The position numbers and the translations under genes were made by a program. The notes beneath the pieces are model-generated. The model saw only the letters and a program-made list of their open reading frames with translations, made no database searches and was not told the DNA's origin. From Myxococcales bacterium (GTDB lineage: Bacteria; Myxococcota_A; Polyangia; Nannocystales; Nannocystaceae), in contig JAAZXR010000001.1 in the NCBI GenBank assembly GCA_014240065.1, positions 104,514 through 148,510 of the forward strand: a stretch of DNA of 43,997 nt, given 5' to 3'. Position 1 is the first letter of the stretch; each line of letters opens with the position of its first letter. This document shows, piece by piece, positions 17,285 to 25,973 of this stretch.

Positions 17285-18163
17285 GTGCGACTTGGATCCA
17301 AACTCATCGCCGCGGCGATGACGGTGATGACCGCGACACTGTCGTCGTGCGCCGCACCTGGGCTGTGGACGGACTTCACGAGCATCTCGCACGGGACGAC
17401 AACCGAGGGGCGATTGCGGCACCCGAGGATGTTGCCGCTGCGGGGTCGCGGGTATGAGGTCCCCGACGAGTGGCGCTCCCGTCGCCGAAACTTCGGGACC
17501 GACGAGCTCGTGGAGGCGATCCAACGTGCGGCGGCGACCGTGCAGGCCGGCGACGAGCGGGTCCGTCTCGGGGTCGGGGACATGTCGCGGCTGCGGGGGG
17601 GAGACGTGATCGGCCACAGCAGCCACGAGTCTGGGCGCGACGTGGACCTCATTTTCTACAACGTCGACCGAAAGGGGCGCCCCATGCGACCGCCTGACGA
17701 AGAGATGCTGCACTTCGGGGCCGACGGGAAGGTGTTCGTCCCACGTCGGATGAAGCGAGACTATTGGCAGCGAGATTGGAGAGAGCGTCGCTTCGATGAC
17801 GCGCGGAACTGGAGGCTCGTGGAGGCGCTGCTCGCGGATCCTCAGATCCGGGTGCAGTGGATCTTCGTGAGCGACCCGATCCGAGCGCGACTGCTGGAGT
17901 GGGCGCGGACCAACGGTCGGCCGTCGTGGTTGATCGACTACGCGGAGGTCGTCATTCGGCAGCCGCAAGGCAGCTCACCACACGACGATCATTTTCATCT
18001 CCGCATCTACTGCTCGCGAGGTGATCGCCAGTACGGCTGCGTGGACGGCCAGCCCTTGTGGCAGCACGAGAAAAAGACCGCCAAGTACTTGGGCCGGGAA
18101 TGGTATCGCGCGCCGCTGCAAGAGCGGCTCGCTCCCATGGTGTTGTTCTTGCCTCGCGGGTAG
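17285..18163 (+). CDS. mepA: MepA-type penicillin-insensitive murein endopeptidase, lipoprotein
   Basis: Predicted 292 aa. I chose the GTG at 17285, preceded by AGGTGAG at 7-base spacing. It gives a classical lipoprotein signal ending LSSC (about 18-21); the ATG at 17189 lies inside the dnaK terminator. The mature part has the peptidase M74 signatures HSSHESGRDVD (about 110-120) and HDDHFHLRIYC (about 232-242), whose His and Asp residues bind zinc. Family enzymes cut D-Ala-mDAP cross-links in peptidoglycan in the periplasm, so this one would act from a membrane anchor. Cysteines in the last third (IYCSRGDRQYGC) match the disulphide-bearing C-terminus of the family. No partner gene is adjacent. 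Confidence 0.93.
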   Translation: MRLGSKLIAAAMTVMTATLSSCAAPGLWTDFTSISHGTTTEGRLRHPRMLPLRGRGYEVPDEWRSRRRNFGTDELVEAIQRAAATVQAGDERVRLGVGDMSRLRGGDVIGHSSHESGRDVDLIFYNVDRKGRPMRPPDEEMLHFGADGKVFVPRRMKRDYWQRDWRERRFDDARNWRLVEALLADPQIRVQWIFVSDPIRARLLEWARTNGRPSWLIDYAEVVIRQPQGSSPHDDHFHLRIYCSRGDRQYGCVDGQPLWQHEKKTAKYLGREWYRAPLQERLAPMVLFLPRG

Positions 18164-18379
18164 CTGCGGCCGAGCACCGCGCGTTGTCTGGGGGTCGGGC
18201 TGACGCGGTTCGACGGGCCGTCCGGCCGTCCACCGCGGCGTAGCTCCTTGGAGGCTACCTGCGGCCGCGCCGCCCGCACCCGCCGCAGGACGAGCCATGG
18301 CCGCCAAACGGCGATCAGGGCGGTCGCTGGTCCTGCGCTTTGACACGGCGCCTGGGTATGCCGGACAAGGGATGGGTTG

Positions 18380-20074
18380 ATGCGTGTTGGTGAGTACGAG
18401 CTGACGCAGAAGATCGGCGCAGGGGGCATGGGCGAGGTGTGGTTGGGGCGCCGGGCTGCGACCGATGGATTCTCGAAGACGGTGGCGGTGAAGTTCCCAC
18501 CGGCCCACCTCGCAGGGGACGCGCGCGCGCGGCGGAGCTTTGTGCGCGAGGTGCAGCTGTCGATGCACCTGTCCCACTCCAATATCGTGCAGGTCTTCGA
18601 CGTCGGTGAGGCCGAGGGGCGGCTTTTCATGGTGATGGAGTGGGTCGACGGATGTGATGTGCGGCGCCTCCTCGAGGGGGAGACGACGCCGGGCGGCGGC
18701 GCGCCCATCTGTGTCGCGGCCCACATCACCGCAGAGATCTTGCGCGCGCTGGAGTACGCGCACACGCTGCGGCACGAAGGTGCGGCGCTCGGCATCGTTC
18801 ACCGGGATGTCTCTCCGCACAACGTCCTCATCTCGACTTCGGGCGAGGTCAAGCTCACCGACTTCGGCGTCGCGCGGACGGAGCACGAGGAGACCTCCGG
18901 GATGCATGTCCCGGGCAAGCTGCGGTATATGGCGCCTGAGCAGTTCAAGGGCGCCCGTCGTTCGCCCACCATGGACCTGTACGCGGTGGGAGCGATCTTG
19001 CACGAGCTGCTCTCCGGTCGGCGGTTTCGCGAGGCAGCGCAGGAGGGCGAGCTGTACCGCCTCATCCTCGAGGGTCACGTGCCGGATGTGGATCGCGACG
19101 ACGTGCCGGCGCCGCTCGAGGCGCTCCGCCGCTCGCTGTTGGCGCCCACGCCAGCGGGCCGGCCCGGGTCCGCGAGCGAAGCGCTGAGGTTCTTGGAGGA
19201 CATCGAATCGCCGGCGCAGGCTCGCAGAGAGCTGGCGGTGCGGTGTCGAGAAATCACCGGGGTCGAGGCGCCACGGTCGGGGGTGTTCGCGGCGCTGTCG
19301 GCGGACGTGGAGGGTGATGTCGACGTCGGCGCCCGAGCCTCGCAGCCAGATACGAGGACCCTCGCGAGGCCTGGCGACGCGCGCGTGAGCGCCGAGGCTG
19401 GCGGGGACCGACGCCCCGGGGTGGCGGTCTCCAACGGGAGGACTCGGCGTCGCTTCGCCGCTGTCGCCATCGCGTTACCGATCATCGGCAGCGGGTTTTT
19501 GTTTGTGTTCGGGGGTCGCCCGGGGACCGTTGGGGGGGGCGACGAGCCGCGCGTGTTGATGGGGGCCGCGGTCTCGGGTGAGCCCTCGACCCCCTCGGCC
19601 TCACCCGCGCGAGCGGACCCACCCCGCGTGAACGAGGAGGAGCGCTCGCGATCCTATCGGCGGCAGCCCGTGGATGGGGAGTCGCCGTCTGTGGCGCTCG
19701 CTGGCTTGAGCCCTCAAGCTGCGCCGTCGAGCGTGGTGGCGCAGCTTGATCCAGGCGACTCGACGAGGGGTCGGACGCGAGAGGACGCTCCGGCCGCCGT
19801 CGCGCCGACGCCCGCGGTCGCAGGCGTCGCTCGCGTCACCTTTCGTGCGAGCGACTACGACTTCGCGTACGTGCGGGTGAACGACGAGGTGATGACGCTT
19901 GAGCCTCGCGCGAGTCTCGACCTCCCCGTGGGACGTCACGCCGTCTTCATGCGGCTCCGCGCGGAGGAACCATGGCGGCGCATCGGGACCGTGCGGCTGG
20001 TCCGCGACCGCAGCTACACCGTGCGACTGCGGGCGCCGGGTCGCTTGGACCTTCAAATGACGGCGACCCCGTAG
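18380..20074 (+). CDS. Membrane-anchored Ser/Thr protein kinase with PEGA-like C-terminal domain
   Basis: Predicted 564 aa from ATG 18380; a TTG lies one codon earlier. The N-terminal Hanks-type kinase domain (about 6-270) has the glycine loop IGAGGMGEVW, the ATP-binding Lys38 in VAVKF, the catalytic loop HRDVSPHNVLI, the DFG motif LTDFGVAR and YMAPEQ. All catalytic residues are present. After a charged linker, a hydrophobic segment (FAAVAIALPIIGSGFLFVFGG, about 355-377) should span the membrane. A Pro/Ser/Ala-rich region leads to a beta-rich PEGA-like domain (about 480-560) on the outer face. The domain order fits a sensor kinase phosphorylating cytoplasmic FHA-bearing partners. No partner is adjacent, but three FHA genes lie elsewhere in this window. 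Confidence 0.93.
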   Translation: MRVGEYELTQKIGAGGMGEVWLGRRAATDGFSKTVAVKFPPAHLAGDARARRSFVREVQLSMHLSHSNIVQVFDVGEAEGRLFMVMEWVDGCDVRRLLEGETTPGGGAPICVAAHITAEILRALEYAHTLRHEGAALGIVHRDVSPHNVLISTSGEVKLTDFGVARTEHEETSGMHVPGKLRYMAPEQFKGARRSPTMDLYAVGAILHELLSGRRFREAAQEGELYRLILEGHVPDVDRDDVPAPLEALRRSLLAPTPAGRPGSASEALRFLEDIESPAQARRELAVRCREITGVEAPRSGVFAALSADVEGDVDVGARASQPDTRTLARPGDARVSAEAGGDRRPGVAVSNGRTRRRFAAVAIALPIIGSGFLFVFGGRPGTVGGGDEPRVLMGAAVSGEPSTPSASPARADPPRVNEEERSRSYRRQPVDGESPSVALAGLSPQAAPSSVVAQLDPGDSTRGRTREDAPAAVAPTPAVAGVARVTFRASDYDFAYVRVNDEVMTLEPRASLDLPVGRHAVFMRLRAEEPWRRIGTVRLVRDRSYTVRLRAPGRLDLQMTATP

Positions 20075-20269
20075 TTACCGCTAATCTGTTCAGCGATCTT
20101 CGTGAGACGCTTCTGCGCGGCCCGTGAGGTGGCGTCCCCGCGTCTTTGGCAAAATCGCGTGTGCGCCTGGTTCAGTGGGGCTGTTTCAATGAGAGCCACT
20201 ATGGTTTCGGTTTTGAACTGAACAAGTGTGATGGAGTCAAAAAAAAGGCTTATTTTTGTAAAAAAGGTC

Positions 20270-20298
20270 TTCAACAATTCTATTCAATAGATTACATT
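20270..20298 (+). promoter_or_regulatory. Possible promoter with palindromic operator in the spacer
   Basis: TTCAAC (20270-20275) and TACATT (20293-20298) are separated by 17 bases. The spacer holds the 13-base palindrome TCTATT-C-AATAGA (20279-20291), nearly centred between the two boxes. MerR-family regulators typically bind a palindrome between -35 and -10, usually with a longer spacer of 19-20 bases. The downstream gene is MerR-like, so autoregulation is plausible. Confidence 0.4.
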
Positions 20299-20323
20299 CG
20301 AGATCGTACTGATAGCGAGATCG
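20299..20323 (+). repeat. Direct repeat CGAGATCG, 17-bp period
   Basis: CGAGATCG occurs at 20299-20306 and 20316-20323, immediately after the candidate -10 box and across the likely transcription start. Its position suggests a protein-binding site, but two 8-mers can occur by chance. Confidence 0.35.
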
Positions 20324-20414
20324 ATCAAACACTAGATATTTCGGCGCCACTCGCCTCGCTCGGCCCCTGAACCTCCTCCGTTCTCTCTCCTCTCCTCCGC
20401 CTCCACGCTTCCCA

Positions 20415-20957
20415 ATGGCCACCACGCTCTCCGAACACGAACTCACCGCACTCGAAGCCGAGCATGCGGACGGGATCTCGTCGCAGGAGCTGGTGTCGGC
20501 GTTCGATTCGAGGGGAGTGCGCTTCAGCGAGGCGAATCTTCGCCGCTACGTACAGCTCGGGCTGGTGCCGCGCTCGCGCCGAGTCGGGCAAAAAGGCAAG
20601 CACCTCGGCTCACGCGGGCTCTATCCGGTCAAGGCGCTGCGCAGGATCAACGCCATCAAGCGATTGATGGAGCAGCGGTTCACGCTCGAAGAGATTCAGC
20701 AGCAGTTCCTCGCGTTCAAGAGCGCCATCGACACCCTCGAAGACTCGGTCGAAGAGGTCGTCGGGCTGTTCGAGACACGCCTCGAGGGGCTCGACGAAGA
20801 GCGCCGCGAGCGCCTCATCCGAGAGTTGCACTCCGTTCGCGACCGGGCGGACGCCCTCATGAACGGCGTGCAGCGCTTCGAAAAGATTTTTACCTCGACG
20901 GCGGGCATTCGACGCCCACGTGGGGGTGGGGCTGCCAACCCCACCGAACTCCTCTAG
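20415..20957 (+). CDS. MerR-like winged-helix transcriptional regulator
   Basis: Predicted 180 aa. The N-terminal region (about 20-95) is a MerR-type helix-turn-helix and wing: ISSQELVSAF, then FSEANLRRYVQLGLVPRSRR with the typical recognition helix and turn, then GLYPVKALRRINAIKRLMEQRFTLEEIQQQ. The rest (about 100-165) is a long helical, charge-rich segment suited to dimerisation (VEEVVGLFETRLEGLDEERRERLIREL). No cysteine or ligand-binding domain is evident, so it may not sense a small molecule. The ATG at 20415 has no Shine-Dalgarno and is preceded by a pyrimidine-rich leader containing CCTCC. It is followed 121 bases later by the sigma-region-4-like gene, which has a similar leader. Confidence 0.85.
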   Translation: MATTLSEHELTALEAEHADGISSQELVSAFDSRGVRFSEANLRRYVQLGLVPRSRRVGQKGKHLGSRGLYPVKALRRINAIKRLMEQRFTLEEIQQQFLAFKSAIDTLEDSVEEVVGLFETRLEGLDEERRERLIRELHSVRDRADALMNGVQRFEKIFTSTAGIRRPRGGGAANPTELL

Positions 20958-21078
20958 CCCCCTCTCATCCTCGACTCCTCGCGACTGATTCCCTCCTTCA
21001 TCCTTCTTCACCGCTCGCTTCACCGCTCCGCTCGAACCTCTCACTCCAGGGTCTCCTGGTCTCCCCACCCCCCGACCT

Positions 21079-21534
21079 ATGACAAACAAACGCTCCACCA
21101 ACACCTCCTCCAACCCCAAACCCCTCGTTCGCGTCCGCGCCAAGACCATCGCCATGAAGCGCCTCACCAAAGAGGAGATCCGCATCGGCAAGTTGCTGTT
21201 CCCAGAGCGCGGCTATTGGCGCCCGAAGACGAGAGGTGACTGTGCGAACGTCGCCCGGCCGTGCCCGTACGTGAGCTGCAAGTACCACCTGTTCATCGAC
21301 GTGAACCAGCAGACCGGGAGCATCAAGCTCAACTTCCCCGATCTTGAAGTGTGGGACCTCAAGCAGAGCTGCGCGCTCGACGTGGCCATGCAAGGCGGGG
21401 CCACGCTTGAGGAGGTCGGTGAGATCCTCAACCTCACGCGCGAGCGTATTCGCCAAGTGGAGGTGCGAGGTCTGTTTCAACTCAAAGAGCAGGACTCGGA
21501 CGCGCTGAACTCCTATCTGTCCCGCGACGGCTAG
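21079..21534 (+). CDS. Sigma-region-4-like HTH protein with N-terminal cysteine cluster
   Basis: Predicted 151 aa. The C-terminal half (about 98-133) resembles sigma-70 region 4.2: [23 protein letters not shown]. No sigma region 2 is present, so it cannot be a complete sigma factor. The N-terminal half holds Cys55, Cys62, Cys67, His70 and Cys98, spaced to suggest a zinc site or an Fe-S cluster, with [14 protein letters not shown] and [11 protein letters not shown] around them. I recall similar proteins in deltaproteobacterial genomes annotated as sigma-factor-like DNA-binding proteins, without known function. The ATG at 21079 gives 25 poorly conserved residues before [12 protein letters not shown], so ATG 21154 is an alternative. 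The leader is pyrimidine-rich with no Shine-Dalgarno. A terminator follows. Confidence 0.85.
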   Translation: MTNKRSTNTSSNPKPLVRVRAKTIAMKRLTKEEIRIGKLLFPERGYWRPKTRGDCANVARPCPYVSCKYHLFIDVNQQTGSIKLNFPDLEVWDLKQSCALDVAMQGGATLEEVGEILNLTRERIRQVEVRGLFQLKEQDSDALNSYLSRDG

Positions 21535-21594
21535 AGAAGATCCACGGCGGGGGGTTCGCGGAGGTCGCCCGGCGTCCGGGGCTCTCCACGCGCG

Positions 21595-21639
21595 AAACCG
21601 CGGTTATGTGCCCTCGGGGGGTGCGCGCCGCGGTTTTTT
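21595..21639 (+). terminator. Rho-independent terminator after the sigma-4-like gene
   Basis: AAACCGCGG (21595-21603) pairs with CCGCGGTTT (21628-21636) around a loop of about 24 bases, and a six-T run ends at 21639. It lies 45 bases before the purH start and separates the regulators from the purine operon. Confidence 0.8.
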
Positions 21640-21683
21640 GCTGGCCGCTGGTCGACCGGGGGGCGCTGTGCTAGCAGGCTGGC

Positions 21684-23288
21684 GTGCAACAGCAGATGCG
21701 ACCCATCCGGCGCGCCCTCGTGAGCGTGAGCGACAAGTCGAACCTCGAGGTCCTCGCGAGCGCCTTCAAGGCCCACGGCGTGGAGGTCCTCTCCACGGGA
21801 GGGACGGCCCGGGCCCTGTTGGAGCTGGGTGTGGACGTGGTCAAGGTGAGTGACTACACCGGGGCGGCGGAGATCCTCGGCGGTCGGGTGAAGACCCTCC
21901 ACCCCAAGATCCACGGTGGCATCCTGGCCTTGCCCACCGCCGCCCACGAGGAAGAGGCGGCCGCCCATGACATCCCCCCCATCGATCTCGTGGTGGTGAA
22001 CCTGTACCCGTTTCGCGAGACCATCGCGAACCCCGACTGCACCTTCGCGGAGGCCGTGGAGCAGATCGACATCGGCGGCCCCACCATGGTGCGCTCGGCG
22101 GCGAAGAACTGGACGCGGGTGGGCGTGGTCGTCAACCCCGCGGACTACGGCGACGTGAGCGCGGCCTTGGACGCCAATGAGGGGGCCCTTGACGACCGCA
22201 CGCGCCGCCGCCTTTCGCGGGAGGCTTTCTCTCACACCGCGGCCTACGACGCCGCCATCTCCACGTGGCTCGCTCGACACGATGATCAGGGCGCAGCCGC
22301 GGACGCCGACGCGGTGAGTGAGTGGCTCGCGATCACCGGTGAGGCGGTGTCCACGCTCCGGTATGGCGAGAACCCTCATCAGCCCGCGACCTTTGTCGCG
22401 ACCGATTACGCGCGCAACGAGCCGGTCGGGCTCGACCGGGCCATCGTGCACCAAGGCAAGGCCCTCAGCTACAACAACCTGCTCGACGCGGACGCGGCCC
22501 TGGGGCTGATCCGGGACCTCGCGCCCGTGGGCAGAGCGGCGGCGGTGTTCAAGCACCTGTCACCGTGCGGCGCGGCGGTCACGAGCTCCGACCGCGGCAT
22601 GGCAGACATCTACGTCGCCGCCAGGCAAGCCGACGCCGAGAGCGCGTTCGGGGGCATCGTGTCATTGACCGACGAGGTCGATGAGGCCGTGGCGTCGCGC
22701 CTGCTCGAGAGCTTCCTCGAGGTCGTGGTGGCGCCCGGATATACGCCCGCCGCCCTCGCGATGTTGGCGAAGAAAAAGAACCTCCGCCTGCTCGAGATCC
22801 CCGACATGTTCACGGGCCTCGATGGCGTCGCGCCTTTGCGCCTGCGGTCGGTGGCCGGCGGCGTCCTCGTTCAGCGCGAGGACCTGATCACTGTGAGCGC
22901 GCAGCAGGGGACTGTGGCGACCACGCGCCCGCCGACGGAGGCGGAGCTCGAGAGCCTTGAGCTCGCGCAGCGGGTCTGCAAGCACGTGAAGTCCAACGCG
23001 GTCGTGCTCGTTCGCGACGGGGTGACGGTGGGGGTCGGCGGGGGCCAAACCTCCCGGGTCGAGGCGGTCCGCCAAGCCATCGCGCGGGCCGGAGACCTGG
23101 CGAGCGGGGCGATGCTCGCCTCCGATGCCTTCTTCCCGTTCCGCGACAGCGTGGACCACCTGGCGGCGGCGGGCGTCCGTGGAATCATCCAACCCGGCGG
23201 CTCCAAGCGAGACCCAGAGGTCATCGAGGCGGCCAATGAGCACTCGATGACCATGGTGTTCACGGGGCAGCGACACTTTCGCCACTAG
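21684..23288 (+). CDS. purH: Bifunctional AICAR transformylase / IMP cyclohydrolase
   Basis: Predicted 534 aa, full length. PurH adds a formyl group from 10-formyl-THF to AICAR and closes the ring to IMP, the last two steps of purine synthesis. The GTG at 21684 gives MQQQMRPIRRALVSVSDKS, closely matching the N-terminus of E. coli PurH, so it is preferred to ATG 21696. The N-terminal MGS-like cyclohydrolase domain contains STGGTARALLE, GGRVKTLHPKIHGGIL and VVNLYPFRET. The transformylase domain contains RYGENPHQPA, QGKALSYNNLLD, FKHLSPCGAA, ESAFGGIVSL and KSNAVVLVRDG. It is first gene of the purine/histidine run; FolD, encoded upstream, supplies the cofactor. Confidence 0.98.
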   Translation: MQQQMRPIRRALVSVSDKSNLEVLASAFKAHGVEVLSTGGTARALLELGVDVVKVSDYTGAAEILGGRVKTLHPKIHGGILALPTAAHEEEAAAHDIPPIDLVVVNLYPFRETIANPDCTFAEAVEQIDIGGPTMVRSAAKNWTRVGVVVNPADYGDVSAALDANEGALDDRTRRRLSREAFSHTAAYDAAISTWLARHDDQGAAADADAVSEWLAITGEAVSTLRYGENPHQPATFVATDYARNEPVGLDRAIVHQGKALSYNNLLDADAALGLIRDLAPVGRAAAVFKHLSPCGAAVTSSDRGMADIYVAARQADAESAFGGIVSLTDEVDEAVASRLLESFLEVVVAPGYTPAALAMLAKKKNLRLLEIPDMFTGLDGVAPLRLRSVAGGVLVQREDLITVSAQQGTVATTRPPTEAELESLELAQRVCKHVKSNAVVLVRDGVTVGVGGGQTSRVEAVRQAIARAGDLASGAMLASDAFFPFRDSVDHLAAAGVRGIIQPGGSKRDPEVIEAANEHSMTMVFTGQRHFRH

Positions 23289-23347
23289 ATAGGCGCCGGA
23301 GAGTTGGTGTACGGTCGTGGGCGCTCTTGGGCGCAGTCTGAGGTTCA

Positions 23348-24616
23348 ATGAAGATACTCATCATCGGTTCTGGAGGTCGCGAGCACGCGCTCGCGTGGCG
23401 TGGAGTTCACGAGGGGCACGAGGTGTCGTGCGCGCCCGGGAGCGCGGGCATGGAGGCGGACGGGGTCCGCTGCTTTGGTGAGGTGGGGGTGTCGGACGCC
23501 GCGGGTATCTTGGGGCTCGCGCGCGACGTGGGCGCAGACTTCGTCCTCGTCGGCCCGGAGCAACCACTGGTGGAAGGACTGGCAGACGACCTGCGTGAGG
23601 CCGGCGTCGCCACCCTCGGCGCGTCGCGAGCGAGCGCCGTGCTCGAGGGCAGCAAGGCGGTCGCCAAGGCGTTCATGGCGCGCCACGGCATCCCGACGGC
23701 GCGGCACGTCACGGTGACCACGTTGGACGAGGGCTTCGCCGCGCTCGATTCCTTCGAGGTCGCGCCGGTCGTGAAGGCGAGCGGGCTCGCGGCGGGGAAG
23801 GGGGTCACGGTGCCCGAGTCATTCGACGAGGCGAGGTCCGCGCTGCGAGCGTGCATCGAGGGCGAGAAGTTTGGAGCGGCGGGGCAGACCGTGGTGCTCG
23901 AAGAGCGCATGCTGGGCGAGGAGCTCTCGTTCTTCGCGATCAGCGACGGCGTGAACGCGCTGACGTTGAGCGCGGCGCAGGACCACAAGAGAATCTTTGA
24001 CGGAGATCTTGGCCCGAACACCGGCGGCATGGGGGCCTACGCGCCGGCCCCGTTGTGCGATGACGCGCTCCGCGAGCGGATCGAGCGTGACATCGTGGCG
24101 CCGACGCTCGCCGGGTTGAAGGCCGAGGGGACGCCCCTCGTGGGCGTGCTGTTTTGCGGCCTGATGGTGTCCGACGACGGCGCCCCGCGCGTCATCGAGT
24201 ACAACGTGCGCTTTGGAGATCCGGAGACGCAGCCGCTGATGCTGGGGCTCACCGCGCCGATCATGGAGCACCTGCGCGCGGCTGCCGTCGGGGACTTACG
24301 ACCCGGACGAATTGACGTGGCCCCCTCGGTCAGCGTCGTGATGGCGTCTGCGGGGTACCCCGAGAGTTCCACCAAGGGCTGCGCGATCTCGGGGCTCGAC
24401 GAGGTTGACGATCCGGACGTGAAGGTGTTCCACGCCGGCACGCGGCGCGGCGCGGACGGCGGCTGGGAGACGGCTGGAGGCCGGGTCTTGGGGGTCTGTG
24501 CCCGCGGTCCAGACCTCGAGGCGGCCATCCAAAAGGCCTACGCGACCATCGAGGGGCTGTCCTTCGAGGGCGCCCAGATCCGCCGCGATATCGGCGCACA
24601 TGCGCGCGCGAAGTGA
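23348..24616 (+). CDS. purD: Phosphoribosylamine-glycine ligase (GAR synthetase)
   Basis: Predicted 422 aa, normal length. It joins glycine to 5-phosphoribosylamine with ATP, the second step of purine synthesis. It starts at an ATG with GAGG upstream. The N-terminal domain begins MKILIIGSGGREHALAWR. The ATP-grasp core has KASGLAAGKGV, LGEELSFFAISDG, QDHKRIFDGDLGPNTGGMGAYAP and EYNVRFGDPETQPLM, the last with metal-binding Glu and Asn. The gene lies 59 bases after purH and 52 before the DUF1015 gene, consistent with one transcript. Confidence 0.98.
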   Translation: MKILIIGSGGREHALAWRGVHEGHEVSCAPGSAGMEADGVRCFGEVGVSDAAGILGLARDVGADFVLVGPEQPLVEGLADDLREAGVATLGASRASAVLEGSKAVAKAFMARHGIPTARHVTVTTLDEGFAALDSFEVAPVVKASGLAAGKGVTVPESFDEARSALRACIEGEKFGAAGQTVVLEERMLGEELSFFAISDGVNALTLSAAQDHKRIFDGDLGPNTGGMGAYAPAPLCDDALRERIERDIVAPTLAGLKAEGTPLVGVLFCGLMVSDDGAPRVIEYNVRFGDPETQPLMLGLTAPIMEHLRAAAVGDLRPGRIDVAPSVSVVMASAGYPESSTKGCAISGLDEVDDPDVKVFHAGTRRGADGGWETAGGRVLGVCARGPDLEAAIQKAYATIEGLSFEGAQIRRDIGAHARAK

Positions 24617-24668
24617 CAGATCGCCGGTCGCGTATGGCGTGTCGTGGGGGGGCGCGGTATAGGGGGCC

Positions 24669-25967
24669 ATGGTCGCGATCCGCCCATTTCGAGGACTTCG
24701 ATTCGACACCCCGCGCGTGGGCCAAGCGCGCGATTTGCTGGCGCCGCCCTACGACGTCATCGACGACGCGCATCGCCGCGAGCTCACGGGTCGGTCGGAG
24801 TTTAATTGTGCGCGGCTGATCTTGCCGGAGGGTGACGGCGACGCGCGATATGACGAGGGGCGGCGAGTGTTCGACGCGCTCCGCGAGCGCGCGCTGGTGC
24901 TCGATGAGGCGCCATGTCTGTACGTCTACCACCAGACCTTCGAGGTGGGCGGTGAACGCTTCGTTCGCAAGGGCCTGATCTGCGCCATGGAGCTGACGTC
25001 GTTCGGCGAAGGACAGGTGCGCCCTCACGAGCGCACGTTGGCGGGGCCGAAGGCGGATCGCTTGAAGCTGATGCGCGCGTGCGACGGTCACCTAGAGCTG
25101 GTCTTCGGGATGTTCTCTGATCCCGACAAGCGCTGGGAGGCGGCGCTCACCGATCAGCTTGGCGAGCCGGTTTTGGATGACGACTTCGACGGCGCGCACC
25201 ACACATTATTTCGCGTGTCGGATCCCGGCGCCTGCGCGGCGGTTCAAGAGGCCCTCGCGTCGCGCGCGGTCTACATCGCGGATGGTCACCATCGCTACGA
25301 GACGATGTGTGCCTTTGCAGATGAGCTCCGGTCTGCGGGGCGCGCCGAGGCGGCGAGCATGGGCATGATCTACCTGTCGAATCTCGACGATGAGGGGCTG
25401 GTGGTGCTGCCGACGCACCGGATCGTTCACGGGTTGGAATCGGTGAACTTTTCCGCGCTGCTCCAAGGCGCCGCCGCGCACTTCGAGGTGTCGGAGCGGT
25501 CGCTGCCGCAGACGGCGGCGGAGCTCGCTGAGGCCCTCGCGCCGGGCGAAGGCGGCCGCGCCACCTTCGGGCTGACCGCGCCTGGCTCCGGCATCCTGTC
25601 CGTGCTGCGCCTCCGGGGGGACTTTGATCCCGCGGCGGCGGGGCTCGGCGAGCTGCACCCTTCGCTCGCGACGCTGGATGTGGCGCTGCTCCACGAGCTT
25701 GTGTTGGAGCGAGGGTTGGGGATCTCCAAGGCGGCGCAGGCCGCGAAGACCAACCTAAAGTACTTCAAGTCGACCGAGGCCTCCATCGAGACCGCGGCCT
25801 CCTCCGGCGGATCCGCGCAGCTCGTGTGCCTCATGAACGCGACCTCCGTGCACGACGTGGTCGCGGTCTGCGACAGCGGCCAGGTCATGCCACAAAAGAG
25901 CACTTTCTTTTATCCAAAAATCCCGACGGGGCTCGTGTTCCGGGCCCTCTCCGACGACGAGGCGTAG
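24669..25967 (+). CDS. DUF1015 family protein
   Basis: Predicted 432 aa from an ATG preceded by AGGGGG. It starts MVAIRPFRGLRFD and LLAPPYDVID, the hallmark opening of DUF1015. The IADGHHRYETM motif falls near residue 200 and MPQKSTFFYPKIPTGLVFR at the C-terminus, both family-typical. It has no signal peptide or membrane segment. Family members are widespread but have no agreed biochemical role. Here the gene sits tightly inside a purine/histidine gene run, six bases before hisZ, so a role near nucleotide or amino-acid metabolism is a reasonable but unproven guess. Confidence 0.9.
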   Translation: MVAIRPFRGLRFDTPRVGQARDLLAPPYDVIDDAHRRELTGRSEFNCARLILPEGDGDARYDEGRRVFDALRERALVLDEAPCLYVYHQTFEVGGERFVRKGLICAMELTSFGEGQVRPHERTLAGPKADRLKLMRACDGHLELVFGMFSDPDKRWEAALTDQLGEPVLDDDFDGAHHTLFRVSDPGACAAVQEALASRAVYIADGHHRYETMCAFADELRSAGRAEAASMGMIYLSNLDDEGLVVLPTHRIVHGLESVNFSALLQGAAAHFEVSERSLPQTAAELAEALAPGEGGRATFGLTAPGSGILSVLRLRGDFDPAAAGLGELHPSLATLDVALLHELVLERGLGISKAAQAAKTNLKYFKSTEASIETAASSGGSAQLVCLMNATSVHDVVAVCDSGQVMPQKSTFFYPKIPTGLVFRALSDDEA

Positions 25968-25973
25968 CGTTCG

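Larger units (their letters stand above)
20075..20414. other. AT-rich control region upstream of the MerR-like gene
   Basis: About 340 bases without a convincing gene. From about 20185 to 20345 the base composition drops well below that of the surrounding DNA, with A8 and T5/A6 runs (20239-20265) resembling an UP element. A promoter candidate with a palindrome in its spacer is at 20270-20298, and an 8-bp direct repeat lies just downstream. The last 45 bases are almost pure pyrimidine. A 74-codon frame from TTG 20146 has no homology and no ribosome site; I do not accept it as a gene. Confidence 0.6.

Noticed and set aside
20183-20199. GTTTCAATGAGAGCCAC resembles the start of some CRISPR repeats.
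   Set aside because: It occurs once in the region, with no second copy at spacer distance and no cas gene in the window.
20146-20370. A 74-codon frame from TTG in the AT-rich region.
   Set aside because: No ribosome site, no motif, and it crosses the predicted promoter and palindrome; likely chance.
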